Counted from the first letter of the stretch, positions 9,211-21,241 are shown. The stretch is DNA of 64,000 nucleotides from Thermomonas sp. (GCF_023953935.1 NZ_JAMLIW010000007.1:1-64000), one strand, 5' to 3'. Notes: generated from the letters alone by a model not told the origin. Program-made: numbers and translations.

Positions 9211-10352
9211 TCGATACGCGCACCAACATCTTCGACTTCGACCGCGCCCGGCTGGAGCGCTTCTTCGAGGAAGAACTGGGCGAAAAACCCTTCCGCGCCC
9301 ACCAGGTGATGAAGTGGATCCACCACCGCTACGTCACCGACTTTGCGGAGATGACCGACCTCGGCAAGGTGCTGCGCAGCAAGCTGGAAGAACGCGCCCG
9401 GATCCATGCGCCACAGGTCATCTTCGAGAAAACCTCGCTGGATGACACTCGCAAGTGGCTGCTCGGCATGGACGCGAAGAACGCCATCGAGACCGTGTAC
9501 ATCCCCGACAAGGGTCGCGGCACCCTGTGCGTGTCCTCGCAGGTGGGCTGCGCGCTCAACTGCGCGTTCTGTTCCACCGGCGCGCAGGGCTTCAATCGCA
9601 ACCTGTCCACCGCCGAGATCATCGGCCAGGTGTGGGTGGCGGCGCGTGCGCTCGGCAACGTGCCGCACCAGCAGCGCAAGCTCACCAATGTGGTGATGAT
9701 GGGCATGGGCGAGCCGCTGGCCAATTTCGACAACGTGGTGCGCGCGATGAGCATCATGCGCGACGACTACGGCTATGGCCTCGCCAACAAGCGCGTGACG
9801 CTCTCGACCGCCGGGATGGTGCCGCAGATCGACCGCCTGGCGCAGGAGAGCGATGTCTCTCTGGCGGTGTCCCTGCACGCGCCGTTCGACGAGCTGCGCA
9901 CCCAGCTGATGCCGATCAACAAGAAGTATCCGCTGGCGACCCTGATCGACGCCTGCGTGCGCTACGCGCAGCGCAAGAAGGGCGAATCGGTCACCTTCGA
10001 ATACACCCTGATGCAGGGCGTCAACGACCAGCCCGAGCACGCGCGCGCGCTGGTGAAGCTGCTGCAGGATTTCGACCGCCGCGTGCAGATGCAGGACGCG
10101 GCCAAGATCAACCTGATTCCGTTCAACCCGTTCCCCGGTACCCAGTTCCAGCGGCCGAGCGATGCGGCGATTCGCGACTTCCAGCGCCTGCTCAACGCGG
10201 CAGGCCGGATCGCGCCGGTGCGGCGCACTCGCGGCGACGACATCGACGCGGCTTGCGGCCAGCTCAAGGGCCAGGTGGTGGATCGCACGCCGCGCTCGGC
10301 CAGGATCCGCAAACAACAGCAGGCAAGGGAGGCGGCACGTGGCGCGGTATGA
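9147..10352 (+). CDS. rlmN: Dual-specificity 23S rRNA/tRNA adenine-C2 methyltransferase
   Basis: Radical SAM enzyme methylating A2503 of 23S rRNA and A37 of some tRNAs. From the GTG at 9147 it is 401 residues. The iron-sulphur motif CALNCAFC supplies C135, C139 and C142; the resolving cysteine is in DAACGQL (C370); GMGEPL is the SAM-binding segment. Homology to E. coli RlmN begins near TNIFDFDR, about 28 residues in. I chose GTG at 9147 because the preceding in-frame sequence overlaps ndk, but a slightly different start is possible because the region is an inverted repeat. The stop overlaps pilF by 14 bases. Confidence 0.93.
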   Translation: MNGQTQIQTTDAVSPVSRLPSIDTRTNIFDFDRARLERFFEEELGEKPFRAHQVMKWIHHRYVTDFAEMTDLGKVLRSKLEERARIHAPQVIFEKTSLDDTRKWLLGMDAKNAIETVYIPDKGRGTLCVSSQVGCALNCAFCSTGAQGFNRNLSTAEIIGQVWVAARALGNVPHQQRKLTNVVMMGMGEPLANFDNVVRAMSIMRDDYGYGLANKRVTLSTAGMVPQIDRLAQESDVSLAVSLHAPFDELRTQLMPINKKYPLATLIDACVRYAQRKKGESVTFEYTLMQGVNDQPEHARALVKLLQDFDRRVQMQDAAKINLIPFNPFPGTQFQRPSDAAIRDFQRLLNAAGRIAPVRRTRGDDIDAACGQLKGQVVDRTPRSARIRKQQQAREAARGAV

Positions 10353-11151
10353 GGCAATCCTGACCGCCCTGCTGGGCGCGGCCCTGCTGGCGGGATGCAG
10401 CCAACTGGAGCGGCTGACGATCATCCGTCCCAGCGCGCATATCCGCAGCACCACCCAGGTGGCGCCGACCTATGATGTCTCCGGCCGCCGCGGGCAGCGG
10501 ACCGATGATGCCTACCAGCTGATGGCCTCGGCAACCGACTATTTCCAGCGCGGCGAATACGACCAGTCCGAGCGCCTCCTGCAACAGGCGCTGCATATCC
10601 CGAGCGCCGCGGCCGATGCCAATACCATGCTCGGGATGATTGCCGATGTGCGTGGCCAGGCGGCCAAGGCCGGCAAGTATTACGAGGCCGCGACCGTGGC
10701 CGCGCCCAACGGCGCGGCGTATGCCAACAACTATGGCAAATGGCTGTGCGCAAACGGCCAGCCCGCCAAGTCGCTGGCGTGGTTCGAGCGCGCGCTGGGC
10801 AATCCGGCCTACACCACGCCGGTCGCTTCGCTGTCGAACGCGGGTGAATGTGCGCAGAGGTCCGGACAGACCGATCGCGCCGAACGCTACTGGCGCGCGG
10901 CGCTGGGCATGGAACCAAAGGCGTTGCCGGCGCTGGCCGGCATGGCCCAGCTGGAATTCGACCGGGGCAACTATCTGGACGCCCGGGCGTTTTCGGAACG
11001 CTGGCTGGCGCTGGCGCCCTCGGATCCGGCCGGATTGCGGCTTGCGGCGACGACCGAACAAAAACTGGGCGACAACGCGGCCGCTTCGCGCTATCTTTCC
11101 CGTTTACAGGCGCTTTCCCCCGGCGCCCACCCTGTTCCAGCGACGCAATGA
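10339..11151 (+). CDS. pilF: Type IV pilus biogenesis lipoprotein PilF
   Basis: A 270-residue tetratricopeptide-repeat lipoprotein. The start is GTG at 10339, preceded by a GGGAGG ribosome-binding site and overlapping rlmN. The signal peptide ends in the lipobox LLAGC, predicting lipidation and outer-membrane location. Several TPR units follow ([42 protein letters not shown], and others). PilF/PilW pilots the PilQ secretin to the outer membrane. It lies between rlmN and the rodZ-like gene, the arrangement seen in Pseudomonas and Xanthomonas relatives. Confidence 0.9.
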   Translation: MARYEAILTALLGAALLAGCSQLERLTIIRPSAHIRSTTQVAPTYDVSGRRGQRTDDAYQLMASATDYFQRGEYDQSERLLQQALHIPSAAADANTMLGMIADVRGQAAKAGKYYEAATVAAPNGAAYANNYGKWLCANGQPAKSLAWFERALGNPAYTTPVASLSNAGECAQRSGQTDRAERYWRAALGMEPKALPALAGMAQLEFDRGNYLDARAFSERWLALAPSDPAGLRLAATTEQKLGDNAAASRYLSRLQALSPGAHPVPATQ

Positions 11152-11963
11152 CCGCCCATCCGTACCCGAATCCGGATCATGCCGCCCTTGCCGGCTGCGG
11201 TGAACGCTTGCGCGCCGCGCGCGAAGCGGCCGGGATGAGCGTCGAGGACGTGGCGCTCAAGCTGCGCATGACGACCCGGGTGGTGCGTTCGCTGGAGGCC
11301 GAGGACTGGTCGCGGCTGGGGGCGCCGGTGTTCGTCCGCGGCCAGGTGCGCAGCTATTCAAGGCTGCTGGGGCTGACCACGGCGCCAATGATGGACGCCC
11401 TCGACGTCGGCCCGGTCGAGCCGACCCGGTTGGTCAGCCGCACCCACACGCCCAAATTGCAATGGTGGGCCGAGCAGCTCGGTCGCCGGCTGGTCTACAT
11501 CGTGCTGACCCTGTCACTGGCGATTCCGGCCTGGGTGGCGACGCGCCAGCACTTGAGCACGGGCAGCGAAGGGGTGGCGGCGCTGGATGCCCCGGTCGCT
11601 TCGCGGGCCGATGCGGACCACGCCGCGGCCACGCCGCGCACGCTGGTGGCCTCGCTGGCGCCGGTGGCGTCCGCCGAGGCCGAGGCGCCATCAGCAGTCA
11701 CGGCGCCTTCGGGCATCGTGCTGCGCACGCGCGGTGAGTCCTGGGTCGAGGTGATCGGCAGCGACGGGCAGGCCCTCGAGAAGGCGCTGTTGCCGGGCGG
11801 CATTGAGCGCCATTTCCCGCCGGGTCAGGTGCGTGCCCTGACCATCGGCAATGTCGCCAACGTGGAATTGGTGAATGCCGGCCAGCCCGTGGCGTTCGCG
11901 CAACAGGCGGGAGTTGCCCGCTTTGCGGTATCCTCCGACGGCTCGCTGGTGGCCACGGACTGA
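11148..11963 (+). CDS. rodZ: RodZ-like helix-turn-helix membrane protein
   Basis: A 271-residue protein whose ATG overlaps the pilF TGA (ATGA). The N-terminus is an XRE-type helix-turn-helix (GERLRAAREAAGMSVEDVA to about residue 80), followed by a basic juxtamembrane stretch, one transmembrane helix (VYIVLTLSLAIPAWVA, about 117-133), a low-complexity Ala-rich linker and a C-terminal DUF4115 beta domain (ESWVEVIGSDGQ, FPPGQVRALTIGN). RodZ links MreB to the cell-wall elongation machinery. In many relatives ispG and hisS follow here; they are absent from this locus and yfgM follows directly. Confidence 0.85.
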   Translation: MTAHPYPNPDHAALAGCGERLRAAREAAGMSVEDVALKLRMTTRVVRSLEAEDWSRLGAPVFVRGQVRSYSRLLGLTTAPMMDALDVGPVEPTRLVSRTHTPKLQWWAEQLGRRLVYIVLTLSLAIPAWVATRQHLSTGSEGVAALDAPVASRADADHAAATPRTLVASLAPVASAEAEAPSAVTAPSGIVLRTRGESWVEVIGSDGQALEKALLPGGIERHFPPGQVRALTIGNVANVELVNAGQPVAFAQQAGVARFAVSSDGSLVATD

Positions 11964-12035
11964 CGGCTCCAGCGGCTCGGCAACGCATTATGATTCCGAC
12001 CAACCACCCGCCCTGGACGGCGGGCGAGAGGCAGC

Positions 12036-12683
12036 ATGGCAATTGATGATCTGCTCGTCGACGAGCACGAACAAAGCGAACGCGTTCGCAACTGGCTCCG
12101 CAACAACGGCATCGGCATCATCGCCGGCATCGGGCTCGGGTTGGGCGCGATTTATGGCTGGCAATGGTGGCAGGGCCAGCAGATGCAGCAGCGGCGGGAG
12201 GTCAGCGCCCGCTACTCGCAGGGGATGGATGCGCTTGCGCAAGGCCGGATTCCGGCCGATGGCGGCAAGGCCCTGATCGCCGAGATCGATCGCGGCAACC
12301 CCACCCTGGGAACGCTGGCGGCGCTGCAAGCCGCCAAGGCGCTGGTCGATGCCGGCAAGCGGGATGAGGCGATCGCCGCGCTGCGCGGGGTGAAAACCCC
12401 GGATCCGAACCTGGTATCGGTCCTGCAGGAGCGACTGGCGCGCCTGTTGATCGACGCCAACAAACCCGACGAAGCGCTGGCGCTGCTCAAGGATGACCGC
12501 GACCCGGCCATGCTTGCTGCCCGCGGCGACGCCCAGTACGCCAAGGGCGACCGCGCCGCGGCGCGGGACGCCTACACCCGGGCGCTGGGCCTGGTCGACG
12601 TGGGTGACCCGCAGCACCGCCTGCTCACCCTCAAACTGATTGAAGCCGGCGGTACGCCGCCGCACTCCGAGGACAACAGCTGA
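12036..12683 (+). CDS. yfgM: YfgM-family periplasmic chaperone/tetratricopeptide protein
   Basis: A 215-residue YfgM/UPF0070 protein: a short cytoplasmic N-terminus, one transmembrane helix (GIGIIAGIGLGLGAIYGW, about residues 28-45), then a periplasmic TPR-like region (LGTLAALQAAKALVDAGK, LARLLIDANKPDEALALL). E. coli YfgM associates with the SecYEG-PpiD periplasmic chaperone network. It overlaps bamB by one base, as usual for this gene pair. Confidence 0.88.
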   Translation: MAIDDLLVDEHEQSERVRNWLRNNGIGIIAGIGLGLGAIYGWQWWQGQQMQQRREVSARYSQGMDALAQGRIPADGGKALIAEIDRGNPTLGTLAALQAAKALVDAGKRDEAIAALRGVKTPDPNLVSVLQERLARLLIDANKPDEALALLKDDRDPAMLAARGDAQYAKGDRAAARDAYTRALGLVDVGDPQHRLLTLKLIEAGGTPPHSEDNS

Positions 12684-13864
12684 TGATGCAGGCCCGACGC
12701 CACTCGCTCCGCCTCCTTGCCATCACCGCCATCGCGGTGGCCACGCTCTCCGGCTGCACCACGGTCAAGAACCTGTTCGGCGGACGCTCCGGGGACAAGG
12801 CCCACGAGCCGGTGAAACTGGAAGCCATCACCCCCAGCGTGACCGTCAATCAATTGTGGACGGCCAACGTTGGCACGGGCGAGAAATACCTCGGCATGGG
12901 CCAGCACCCGGTGATCGAAAACGGCACGGTCTATGCCGCGGCGGTGGTTGGCGGCGTGCACGCCTACGAACTGTCCAGCGGCCGCGAGCTGTGGGCCTAC
13001 GCTTCCGACCTCAAGCTGACCGGCGGACCGGGTGCGGGGGATGGTCTGGTGGTGGTCGGCGGCCTGCAGGGCGACGTGATCGCCCTCGACGCGGCGACCG
13101 GACAGGAGAAGTGGAAGGCCAAGGTCCAAAATGAAGTTCTTTCGGCGCCGGTGATCGGTGCCGGCATGGTCTATGTCCACTCCAACGACGGTCGCGTCAC
13201 CGCGTTCGACGAAACCAATGGCGAACGCCGCTGGTTTTACGAGAGCGAGCTGCCGCCGCTGACAGTGCGCGGCACCAGCAGCCTGACCATGGGGCCGGGC
13301 CTGGTGTTCTTCGGGACCGACGGCGGCAAGCTGGTCGCGCTGCGGGCCAGCGACGGCAACGTGCTGTGGTCGACGCCGGTGGCCGAACCCGATGGGCGCA
13401 CCGAACTGGAGCGCATGTCCGACGTCGACGGCGAACCGGTGCTGGACGGCACCACCCTGTTTGCCACCAGCTTCAAGAACCACACCGTCGCCATCAACGG
13501 GCCCAGCGGCCAGATCATGTGGGACAGCGAGCACGGTGGTGCCCGCGGGCTGGGCGTGAGCAACTCCGCGATCGTCATCACCGACCCCAAGAGCTACGTG
13601 AACGGCCTCGACAAGAACACCGGCAGCAGCCTGTGGCAGCAGACCGGATTGCTCAACCGCCGGGTGACGGCGCCCGCGGTGCAGGGGGATTACGCGGTGG
13701 TCGGCGACTTCGAGGGCGTGATCCACTGGCTCCGGTTGAGCGACGGCGCCTTTGCCGCGCGCAGCAAGCTTGGTACCGCGATCAGCGGCAAGCCGGTGGT
13801 CGCCGACGGGATCGTCGTGATCCAGAGCAGCGACGGCAAGCTGGCGGCGTTCTCGCTGCAATGA
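12683..13864 (+). CDS. bamB: Outer-membrane assembly lipoprotein BamB
   Basis: A 393-residue lipoprotein of the Bam complex that helps insert beta-barrels in the outer membrane. The signal peptide ends in the lipobox LSGC. The body is a PQQ-type eight-bladed propeller with repeated A-D-x-x-G-x-x-x-W signatures such as YELSSGRELW, ALDAATGQEKW, AFDETNGERRW and ALRASDGNVLW. A second ATG directly after the first (12686) is equally possible. It is translationally coupled to yfgM and precedes der by 60 bases, the normal order. Confidence 0.95.
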   Translation: MMQARRHSLRLLAITAIAVATLSGCTTVKNLFGGRSGDKAHEPVKLEAITPSVTVNQLWTANVGTGEKYLGMGQHPVIENGTVYAAAVVGGVHAYELSSGRELWAYASDLKLTGGPGAGDGLVVVGGLQGDVIALDAATGQEKWKAKVQNEVLSAPVIGAGMVYVHSNDGRVTAFDETNGERRWFYESELPPLTVRGTSSLTMGPGLVFFGTDGGKLVALRASDGNVLWSTPVAEPDGRTELERMSDVDGEPVLDGTTLFATSFKNHTVAINGPSGQIMWDSEHGGARGLGVSNSAIVITDPKSYVNGLDKNTGSSLWQQTGLLNRRVTAPAVQGDYAVVGDFEGVIHWLRLSDGAFAARSKLGTAISGKPVVADGIVVIQSSDGKLAAFSLQ

Positions 13865-13924
13865 ACCGGGCGCACCGGCCGCGGCTGCAGCCGGACGCAA
13901 GACGCGGCCGGGGAGGCTGAGCAC

Positions 13925-15325
13925 ATGCTTCCGCTGGTGGCCCTGGTCGGTCGGCCCAACGTCGGCAAGTCGACCTTGTTCAACGCGCTGACCCGCTCGC
14001 GCGACGCGCTGGTGCACGACCAGCCGGGGGTGACGCGGGACCGCAACTACGGCGTCTGCCGGCTGGCGGAAGGCCGTCCGTTCGTGCTCGTGGACACCGG
14101 CGGCATCGCCGGCGAGGACGCCGGCCTTTCCGGCGCAACCGCGCGCCAGGCCCGCGCCGCCGCCGTCGAGTGTGACCTGATCCTGTTCGTGGTCGATGGC
14201 CGCGAAGGCCGCTCCGGGCTGGATGACGATCTCGCCAGATGGCTGCGCACGCTGTCCAAGCCGGTCCTTCTGATCGTCAACAAGACCGATGGCATCGACG
14301 TGCAGACGGCCTTGGCCGATTTCGCCCGCTACGGCTTCGACAACGTGTTGCCGGTGTCCTCCGCCCATCGCACCGGGCTCGACGGGCTGCTGGCGCAGGC
14401 GCTGGCCCGGCTGCCCGAGGCCGGGACCGTGGAAACCCCGGACGATGACCCGAAACGGATCCGGATTGCCTTCGTCGGCCGTCCGAACGTGGGCAAATCG
14501 ACGCTGGTCAACCGCATCCTCGGCGAAGAGAGGATGATCGCCTCGGAGGTGCCGGGCACCACCCGCGATTCCATCTCGGTCGATCTCGAACGCGACGGCC
14601 GCCTGTATCGACTGATCGATACCGCCGGCCTGCGTCGTCGCGCCCGGGTGGATGAAGCGGTCGAGAAATTTTCCGCGCTCAAGACCCTGCAGGCGATCGA
14701 GCAGTGCCAGGTCGCGGTGCTGATGCTCGACGCCAGCGAGGGCGTCACCGACCAGGATGCGACCGTGCTCGGCGCCATCCTCGACGCCGGCCGAGCGCTG
14801 GTGGTGGCGATCAACAAATGGGACGGTCGCAGCGACTACGAACGCCGCCAGGCCGATGCCATGGCGGCGCGCAAGCTGGTGTTCGTGGAATGGGCCGAGA
14901 CCGTGCACATCTCCGCCTTGCATGGTTCCGGGTTGCGCGAATTGTTCAAGGCGATCCACCGCGCCCACCATGCGACCACGCGCCAGTTCTCGACCTCCGA
15001 GGTGACCCGCGCGGTCGAGGCGGCCAGCACCGCCAATCCGCCGCCGATGGTGCGGGGCCATGCGCCCAAGCTGCGCTTTGCCCATCCCGGCGGCGACAGC
15101 CCGCCGACCTTCGTGATCCACGGCACCCGCCTGAAATCACTGCCGCAGTCGTATCTGCGCTATCTGGAAAACTTCTTCCGCAAGCGCTTCAAATTGGTCG
15201 GCACGCCGGTGCGTCTGGTCCTCAAGGAAAACAGCAACCCCTTCGCCGGCCGCCACAACGCGCCGACCGAACGCCAGATCGAGCGGCGGCGGCGATTGGT
15301 GCGGCACCGCAAGCGCAGCGAATGA
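13925..15325 (+). CDS. der: Ribosome-assembly GTPase Der
   Basis: A 466-residue protein with two tandem Era-like GTPase domains, each with its P-loop GRPNVGKST (near residues 9 and 182), switch motifs (DTGG; DTAG) and NKxD specificity motifs (NKTD, NKWD), and a C-terminal KH-like domain ([23 protein letters not shown]). Der is needed for 50S ribosomal subunit maturation. The stop overlaps the mobA start (ATGA). Confidence 0.97.
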   Translation: MLPLVALVGRPNVGKSTLFNALTRSRDALVHDQPGVTRDRNYGVCRLAEGRPFVLVDTGGIAGEDAGLSGATARQARAAAVECDLILFVVDGREGRSGLDDDLARWLRTLSKPVLLIVNKTDGIDVQTALADFARYGFDNVLPVSSAHRTGLDGLLAQALARLPEAGTVETPDDDPKRIRIAFVGRPNVGKSTLVNRILGEERMIASEVPGTTRDSISVDLERDGRLYRLIDTAGLRRRARVDEAVEKFSALKTLQAIEQCQVAVLMLDASEGVTDQDATVLGAILDAGRALVVAINKWDGRSDYERRQADAMAARKLVFVEWAETVHISALHGSGLRELFKAIHRAHHATTRQFSTSEVTRAVEAASTANPPPMVRGHAPKLRFAHPGGDSPPTFVIHGTRLKSLPQSYLRYLENFFRKRFKLVGTPVRLVLKENSNPFAGRHNAPTERQIERRRRLVRHRKRSE

Positions 15326-15945
15326 ACCTGGTACCCGAGGCGCTGACGTTGGGCCTGCTGGCCGGTGGCCGCGCGACCCGATTGGGTGGGTTGGACAAGG
15401 CCTGGCTGCACATCCAGGGCCAGCCGCAGGTGCTGCGCTTGTGCGCACGTTTTGCTAACCGCTGCGGTGCGATCCTGGTCAGCGCCAACCGCGGCTTTGA
15501 ACGCTATGTCGAATGCGGTCTGACCGCGCTGCCCGACCGTCATCCGGGCATCGGCCCGATCGCCGGATTGGAGGCGCTGGCCGCGGGCTGCACCACGCCG
15601 TGGCTGTTCACGCTGCCGGTGGACGCGCTGGATTGCAGCGACGTGGTGCTTGACGGATTGGTGGCCGCAGGCGGGCGGGGTGCGGTCGCGCAGGATGCCG
15701 AGGGCCGGCAGCCGCTGTTTGCCCTGTACGCCACCCGGGCGCTGCGGGAAGCAGCCGCGAATGCGATCGGCTCCGGTCACTACGCGGTGCGCGACCTGCA
15801 AGCCGCCATGCGCTTGCCGATGGTGCAATTCGCCGCGGCGAGGTTCGGCAATCTCAATACCCCGGAAGCGCTGGCGGCCGCCGGCGGCACGCCCGATTCG
15901 AGTGGCGATCCGGGTGCCGATTTCGGTCCCGATGCCGGCGACTGA
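15322..15945 (+). CDS. mobA: Molybdenum cofactor guanylyltransferase
   Basis: Adds GMP to molybdopterin to make the guanine dinucleotide form. 207 residues; the nucleotide-binding motif [17 protein letters not shown] at the N-terminus, the PVDAL segment and the acidic residues match the NTP-transferase fold. Two signature positions are slightly unusual ([11 protein letters not shown] versus LAGGxSxRMGG). The C-terminal tail [20 protein letters not shown] is Gly/Asp-rich and probably disordered. Coupled to der by ATGA and followed by moeB, consistent with a cofactor-synthesis pair. Confidence 0.88.
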   Translation: MNLVPEALTLGLLAGGRATRLGGLDKAWLHIQGQPQVLRLCARFANRCGAILVSANRGFERYVECGLTALPDRHPGIGPIAGLEALAAGCTTPWLFTLPVDALDCSDVVLDGLVAAGGRGAVAQDAEGRQPLFALYATRALREAAANAIGSGHYAVRDLQAAMRLPMVQFAAARFGNLNTPEALAAAGGTPDSSGDPGADFGPDAGD

Positions 15946-15969
15946 AAGACGACGCCTCATAATGTCCGC

Positions 15970-17061
15970 ATGACCGCTGTGAGCATCAGCCCGATTGCAG
16001 CCCGCAGGCGCCAGCAGGCCGGCGACCTGTTGATCGACTTGCGCAGCGACGACGAACGCGCGTCGGGGATGGCCGAAGGCGCGCTCGGATTGGCGCGCGA
16101 AGCGCTGCTGCGCGATCCGGCGCGCCATCTTCCGGACCGTGATGCGACGGTGATGTTGCTGTGCGAGGCCGGCGTGCGCTCGCATCAATGCGCGCAGGCG
16201 TTGCGCGAGCTTGGCTATGCCCATGCCGTCTCGGTCGACGGCGGCACCGAGGCGTGGCGTGCCGCGGGCCTGCCGATGCTTGTTCCCGACGGCGATGCCG
16301 ATTTCGCCGAACGCTACTCCCGCCAGATCCGTCTCCCCGACGTGGGCCTGGAAGGGCAGCGAAAGCTGCAGCACGCCCGGGTGCTGATTGTCGGCGCCGG
16401 TGGCCTGGGTTCACCCGCGGCCTTGTACCTGGCCGCCGCCGGTATCGGCCACCTGCGACTGGCCGATGCCGACACGGTGGACCGCAGCAACCTGCAGCGG
16501 CAGATCCTGCACGCCGATGCGCGCATCGGCATGCCCAAGGTCGCATCCGCGGCAATCGCCATCGCTGCGCTCAATCCGCGCACGTGCGTCGAAGCGATCC
16601 CGGAACGCGTCGATGCCGTCACCGTCGATCGCCTGCTCGACGGCGTCGACCTGGTGCTCGACGGCAGCGACAACTTCGCGACCCGCTACCTGCTCAACGA
16701 CGCCTGCGTGCGCCTGCGCAAGCCGCTGGTCTACGGCGCGGTGCAGCGCTTCGAAGGGCAGGTGTCGGTGTTCGACGCCGGCCGCCGACCCGGGCAGTCG
16801 CCGTGCTACCGCTGCCTGTATCCACAGCCACCGCCGCCGGATGCGGTGCCCAGCTGCTCCGAAGCCGGCGTGCTGGGCGTCTTGCCGGGGATCATCGGAA
16901 TGTTGCAGGCCACCGAGGCCATCAAGCAGGTGCTCGGGCTGGGCGAACCCTTGATCGGGCGGCTGCTGCAATTCGACGCGCGCACGATGCGCTTTTCCGA
17001 ATTGCGCATCACGCCCGATCCGGACTGTCCGGTTTGCGCCGCCAATTGCGCTTCCATCTGA
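15970..17061 (+). CDS. moeB: MoeB/ThiF-type adenylyltransferase with N-terminal rhodanese domain
   Basis: A 363-residue protein. Residues about 1-105 are a rhodanese domain with the loop cysteine in LCEAGVRS (C65). Residues about 115-363 are a ThiF/MoeB adenylyltransferase with the ATP site VGAGGLGSPAALYL, the NLQRQI segment, DGSDNF, and zinc ligands CYRC and CPVCAANC. It adenylates the C-terminal glycine of MoaD-type sulphur carriers for molybdopterin synthesis; the rhodanese may deliver sulphur. The order rhodanese-first is the reverse of MoeZ/MOCS3. Start ATG at 15970. Confidence 0.9.
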   Translation: MTAVSISPIAARRRQQAGDLLIDLRSDDERASGMAEGALGLAREALLRDPARHLPDRDATVMLLCEAGVRSHQCAQALRELGYAHAVSVDGGTEAWRAAGLPMLVPDGDADFAERYSRQIRLPDVGLEGQRKLQHARVLIVGAGGLGSPAALYLAAAGIGHLRLADADTVDRSNLQRQILHADARIGMPKVASAAIAIAALNPRTCVEAIPERVDAVTVDRLLDGVDLVLDGSDNFATRYLLNDACVRLRKPLVYGAVQRFEGQVSVFDAGRRPGQSPCYRCLYPQPPPPDAVPSCSEAGVLGVLPGIIGMLQATEAIKQVLGLGEPLIGRLLQFDARTMRFSELRITPDPDCPVCAANCASI

Positions 17062-17168
17062 AGAGTCCTGTTGCCGGATTCCTGCCGTTCGCGCCGACTT
17101 GTCGGCAGTCGATCCCGCTCCGGGCCCGACTGGAATGGTCGTTGATCGTCCAAACGGAGTTGCCACTG

Positions 17169-18224
17169 ATGGTTCATCGTGCCTGGCTGCGCCACCTGCT
17201 CGTTCTGTCCCTGCTGTTGCTGGCCGGCTCGGCATGGGCCAGCGACCCATGTCCGGCGCTGGCGCAACGCCAATCCGATCCATCGGTGGCAACCCGCATC
17301 GGCGCGTTTGCCTGCGCTGAGAACCTGCGCTGGAATCGACCATTCGTCGACCTCCAGGGGCGTCTGGCCAGCGCCAGCGTGTACGAGGCGGAAAACAGCG
17401 GGCTGGCCGACAGCGCTTCGCCGTGGCGGCGGGTGGCGTTTTATTGGCAGTCCAGCGGCTTGCTGCGCTCGGTGGCCCAGCGCCCCGGCGCGGCCGACTG
17501 CCGCCATGCATCCGACAATCCGTCCTACGCGGGCCCGAGTTGCCGCGGCTTCGTGATCGATACACCTTGGTCGGCGGCCTTCATCAGCTGGGTCGCGCAG
17601 CGCGCCGGCATCCCCGGCTTCACCTCGTCGGCGAGTCATTTCGACTACGTGCGCGCGGCCCGCGCCAATCCGGGCAGCAGTCCTTACGGCTATGCCGATC
17701 CGGGCAGCGCAAGGCTCGCTCCGGGCGATCTGCTGTGCTACGTCCGGTCCAGCCGCATTTACGGATACGACGGCCTCACCGCGCTGATCGACCGCGGCGG
17801 TGCGGCGGGGCTGCCGATGCACTGCGACTTCGTGGTCGGTACTGATAGTGGTCACGCCTACACGGTCGGTGGCAACGTGCAGCAGGCCGTCACCCTGCGC
17901 ATGCTCAACCTCAATGCCAACGGGCAGCTTTGGGGCTTGCCGCAGCGCGGATCGGACAGTGTCGCCTGCTCGCCGGATCAGGAAGCGGCGTGCAGCTTCA
18001 ATCGCCAGGATTGGGCGGTCGTGCTCAAGCTCAAATCCCAGGACGAACTGGCGCGGCTCGGCCCGGTGACGCCGCGCCTGTTGCCGCAGCAGAATCAAGG
18101 CCCGGCGCAGCCAGGCTGCTGCGAGAACTGCGTGCTGGGTTCGGGCATCCCGCGCTGTCCCGCGCCGGGCGCTCCCGTGCCGCCGGCAACGCCCGATTCC
18201 GAACCGATACAGGGTTCGGAGTGA
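17169..18224 (+). CDS. Exported DUF2272 protein
   Basis: A 351-residue protein with a clean signal peptide (LLVLSLLLLAGSAWAS). The central part matches DUF2272 (PWSAAFISWVAQRAGIPGF, GDLLCYVRS, HCDFVVG, HAYTVGGNV), a papain-like/NlpC-P60-related fold; candidate catalytic residues are the cysteine in CYVRS or the histidines in MHCDFV and GHAYTV. The C-terminus is Cys/Pro-rich (PGCCENCVLGSG). Substrate unknown; a periplasmic amidase or peptidase role is only an inference. The start is supported by a CGGAG ribosome-binding site at 17155-17159. Confidence 0.7.
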   Translation: MVHRAWLRHLLVLSLLLLAGSAWASDPCPALAQRQSDPSVATRIGAFACAENLRWNRPFVDLQGRLASASVYEAENSGLADSASPWRRVAFYWQSSGLLRSVAQRPGAADCRHASDNPSYAGPSCRGFVIDTPWSAAFISWVAQRAGIPGFTSSASHFDYVRAARANPGSSPYGYADPGSARLAPGDLLCYVRSSRIYGYDGLTALIDRGGAAGLPMHCDFVVGTDSGHAYTVGGNVQQAVTLRMLNLNANGQLWGLPQRGSDSVACSPDQEAACSFNRQDWAVVLKLKSQDELARLGPVTPRLLPQQNQGPAQPGCCENCVLGSGIPRCPAPGAPVPPATPDSEPIQGSE

Positions 18225-18228
18225 CCGA

Positions 18229-18435
18229 TCAGGCCGCCGGGGGCGTCGTTTGGGCGCTGCGTGATCGCGGCTTCGCGCGCTGATCGATCTGCACGCCCAG
18301 CACCGTGTTGCAGTGGATGCAGGTAAAGCTGAGGCAGCGCGCCTTGCTGCTGCCCTCGACGACGCCGACCACGTGTTCCACGTTGACGTGCAGCACCCGC
18401 TTGCCGCACTTCGGACAGAGCCCCTGGATCGCCAT
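18229..18435 (-). CDS. Small zinc-ribbon protein
   Basis: A 68-residue protein from ATG 18435 with two cysteine pairs, CPKC (residues 7-10) and CIHC (about 40-43), separated by a beta-rich stretch ([17 protein letters not shown]), the pattern of a zinc ribbon. The C-terminus is basic. An upstream GTG-type extension to 18504 (91 residues) is possible, but a GAGG ribosome-binding site precedes the chosen ATG. It is convergent with the DUF2272 gene. Function unknown; nucleic-acid binding is a guess from the fold. Confidence 0.55.
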   Translation of the reverse strand: MAIQGLCPKCGKRVLHVNVEHVVGVVEGSSKARCLSFTCIHCNTVLGVQIDQRAKPRSRSAQTTPPAA

Positions 18436-18648
18436 ATGCACCTCGGACTGTCTGCTGCTGCCGGCCGAAGACAGGAAGCGGGCAACCGGAAAGTTGCCCT
18501 GCACGGGTTCGACCCGGTCCCGCGCGGGGTCTTGCAGTCGATAACCTACACCGCTTCGCGGCCGCCGTCACCGCCCCGAGGTGCGGGTTCGCGATCGGAG
18601 CGATCGGTGCGCGATAATGCCCGCTTGCCAACAGCCGATGCGAGCCGG

Positions 18649-19521
18649 ATGACCGCCAGGATCCTCGATGGAAAGCGCATCGCCGACGCGCTACTGGACA
18701 ACCTCAAGGTGCGGATCGACGCCCGCATCAAGGCTGGCAAGGCGCGCCCCGGCCTGGCCGTGGTGCTGGTCGGCGGCGACCCGGCTTCAGCGGTGTACGT
18801 GCGCAACAAGCGGCGGGCGGCGGAAAAGGTGGGGATCGAGGCTTTCGATTTCGATCTGCCCGCCGGCACCAGCGAGGCCGAACTGCTGGCGTTGGTCGAT
18901 CGCCTCAATGCCGATCCAACCGTCCATGGCATCCTCGTCCAGCTGCCGCTGCCAGGCATCGGCGACGCCAGCGCCCTGATCGAGCGCATCGATCCGGACA
19001 AGGACGTCGACGGTTTCCATCCGCAGAACGTCGGCCACCTGGCGCTGCGCCAGTTCGGGCTGCGCCCGTGCACGCCGCGCGGGATCACCACGCTGCTGGC
19101 CTGGACCGATCGCCCGGTGCGCGGACAGAGCGCGACCATCGTCGGTGTTTCCAACCACGTCGGTCGGCCGATGGCGCTGGAGCTTTTGATCGCCGGCTGC
19201 ACGGTCACCAGCTGCCACAAGTTCACGCCGCTGGAAGAACTGCGCCGCCACGTGGGCGAAGCCGACATCCTGGTCGTCGCCGCCGGCCGTCCTGGTTTGA
19301 TTCCGGGTGATTGGGTGAAGGAAGGCGCAGTGGTGATCGATGTCGGCATCAACCGGCTGGACGACGGCCGGCTGGTGGGCGACGTCGGCTTTGCCGAGGC
19401 AGCGCAGCGCGCAAGCTGGATCACCCCGGTGCCGGGCGGGGTCGGGCCGATGACCGTGGCCACCTTGATGCAAAACACTCTGGAAGCCGCCGAACTGGCC
19501 GACAGCGCAAACCCCGAGTAG
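18649..19521 (+). CDS. folD: Methylenetetrahydrofolate dehydrogenase/cyclohydrolase
   Basis: Bifunctional enzyme of one-carbon metabolism converting methylene-THF to formyl-THF. 290 residues. Signature segments are [14 protein letters not shown] (Y and K of the cyclohydrolase active site), [35 protein letters not shown] and [12 protein letters not shown] candidate -10 box (GATAAT, 18613-18618) lies upstream. The product feeds purine synthesis, whose guanine branch (guaB, guaA) is directly downstream. Confidence 0.96.
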   Translation: MTARILDGKRIADALLDNLKVRIDARIKAGKARPGLAVVLVGGDPASAVYVRNKRRAAEKVGIEAFDFDLPAGTSEAELLALVDRLNADPTVHGILVQLPLPGIGDASALIERIDPDKDVDGFHPQNVGHLALRQFGLRPCTPRGITTLLAWTDRPVRGQSATIVGVSNHVGRPMALELLIAGCTVTSCHKFTPLEELRRHVGEADILVVAAGRPGLIPGDWVKEGAVVIDVGINRLDDGRLVGDVGFAEAAQRASWITPVPGGVGPMTVATLMQNTLEAAELADSANPE

Positions 19522-21144
<1,623 letters not shown>

Positions 21145-21156
21145 TGGGGTTGAACC

Positions 21157-21241
21157 GTTCACCCTTCGACAGGCTCAGGGCGAACGGTCGGGCACGACAC
21201 TGCCGCAAGGCCGTTCGTGGTGAGCTTGTCGAACCATGAAC
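21157..21241. repeat. Inverted pair of 31-bp REP-like units between guaB and guaA
   Basis: One unit (21157-21187, GTTCACCCTTCGACAGGCTCA...) and one inverted unit (21211-21241, CCGTTCGTGGTGAGCTTG...) of the repeat whose consensus is GTTCATGGTTCGACAGGCTC followed by ACCACGAACGG. Together they can fold into one hairpin. The second copy ends 9 bases before the guaA ATG. Same family as the arrays around 22925-23756. Confidence 0.7.

Noticed and set aside
18313-18648. N-terminal extension of FolD
   Set aside because: The in-frame sequence upstream of ATG 18649 overlaps the zinc-ribbon gene and its promoter region; FolD homology begins at the chosen ATG.
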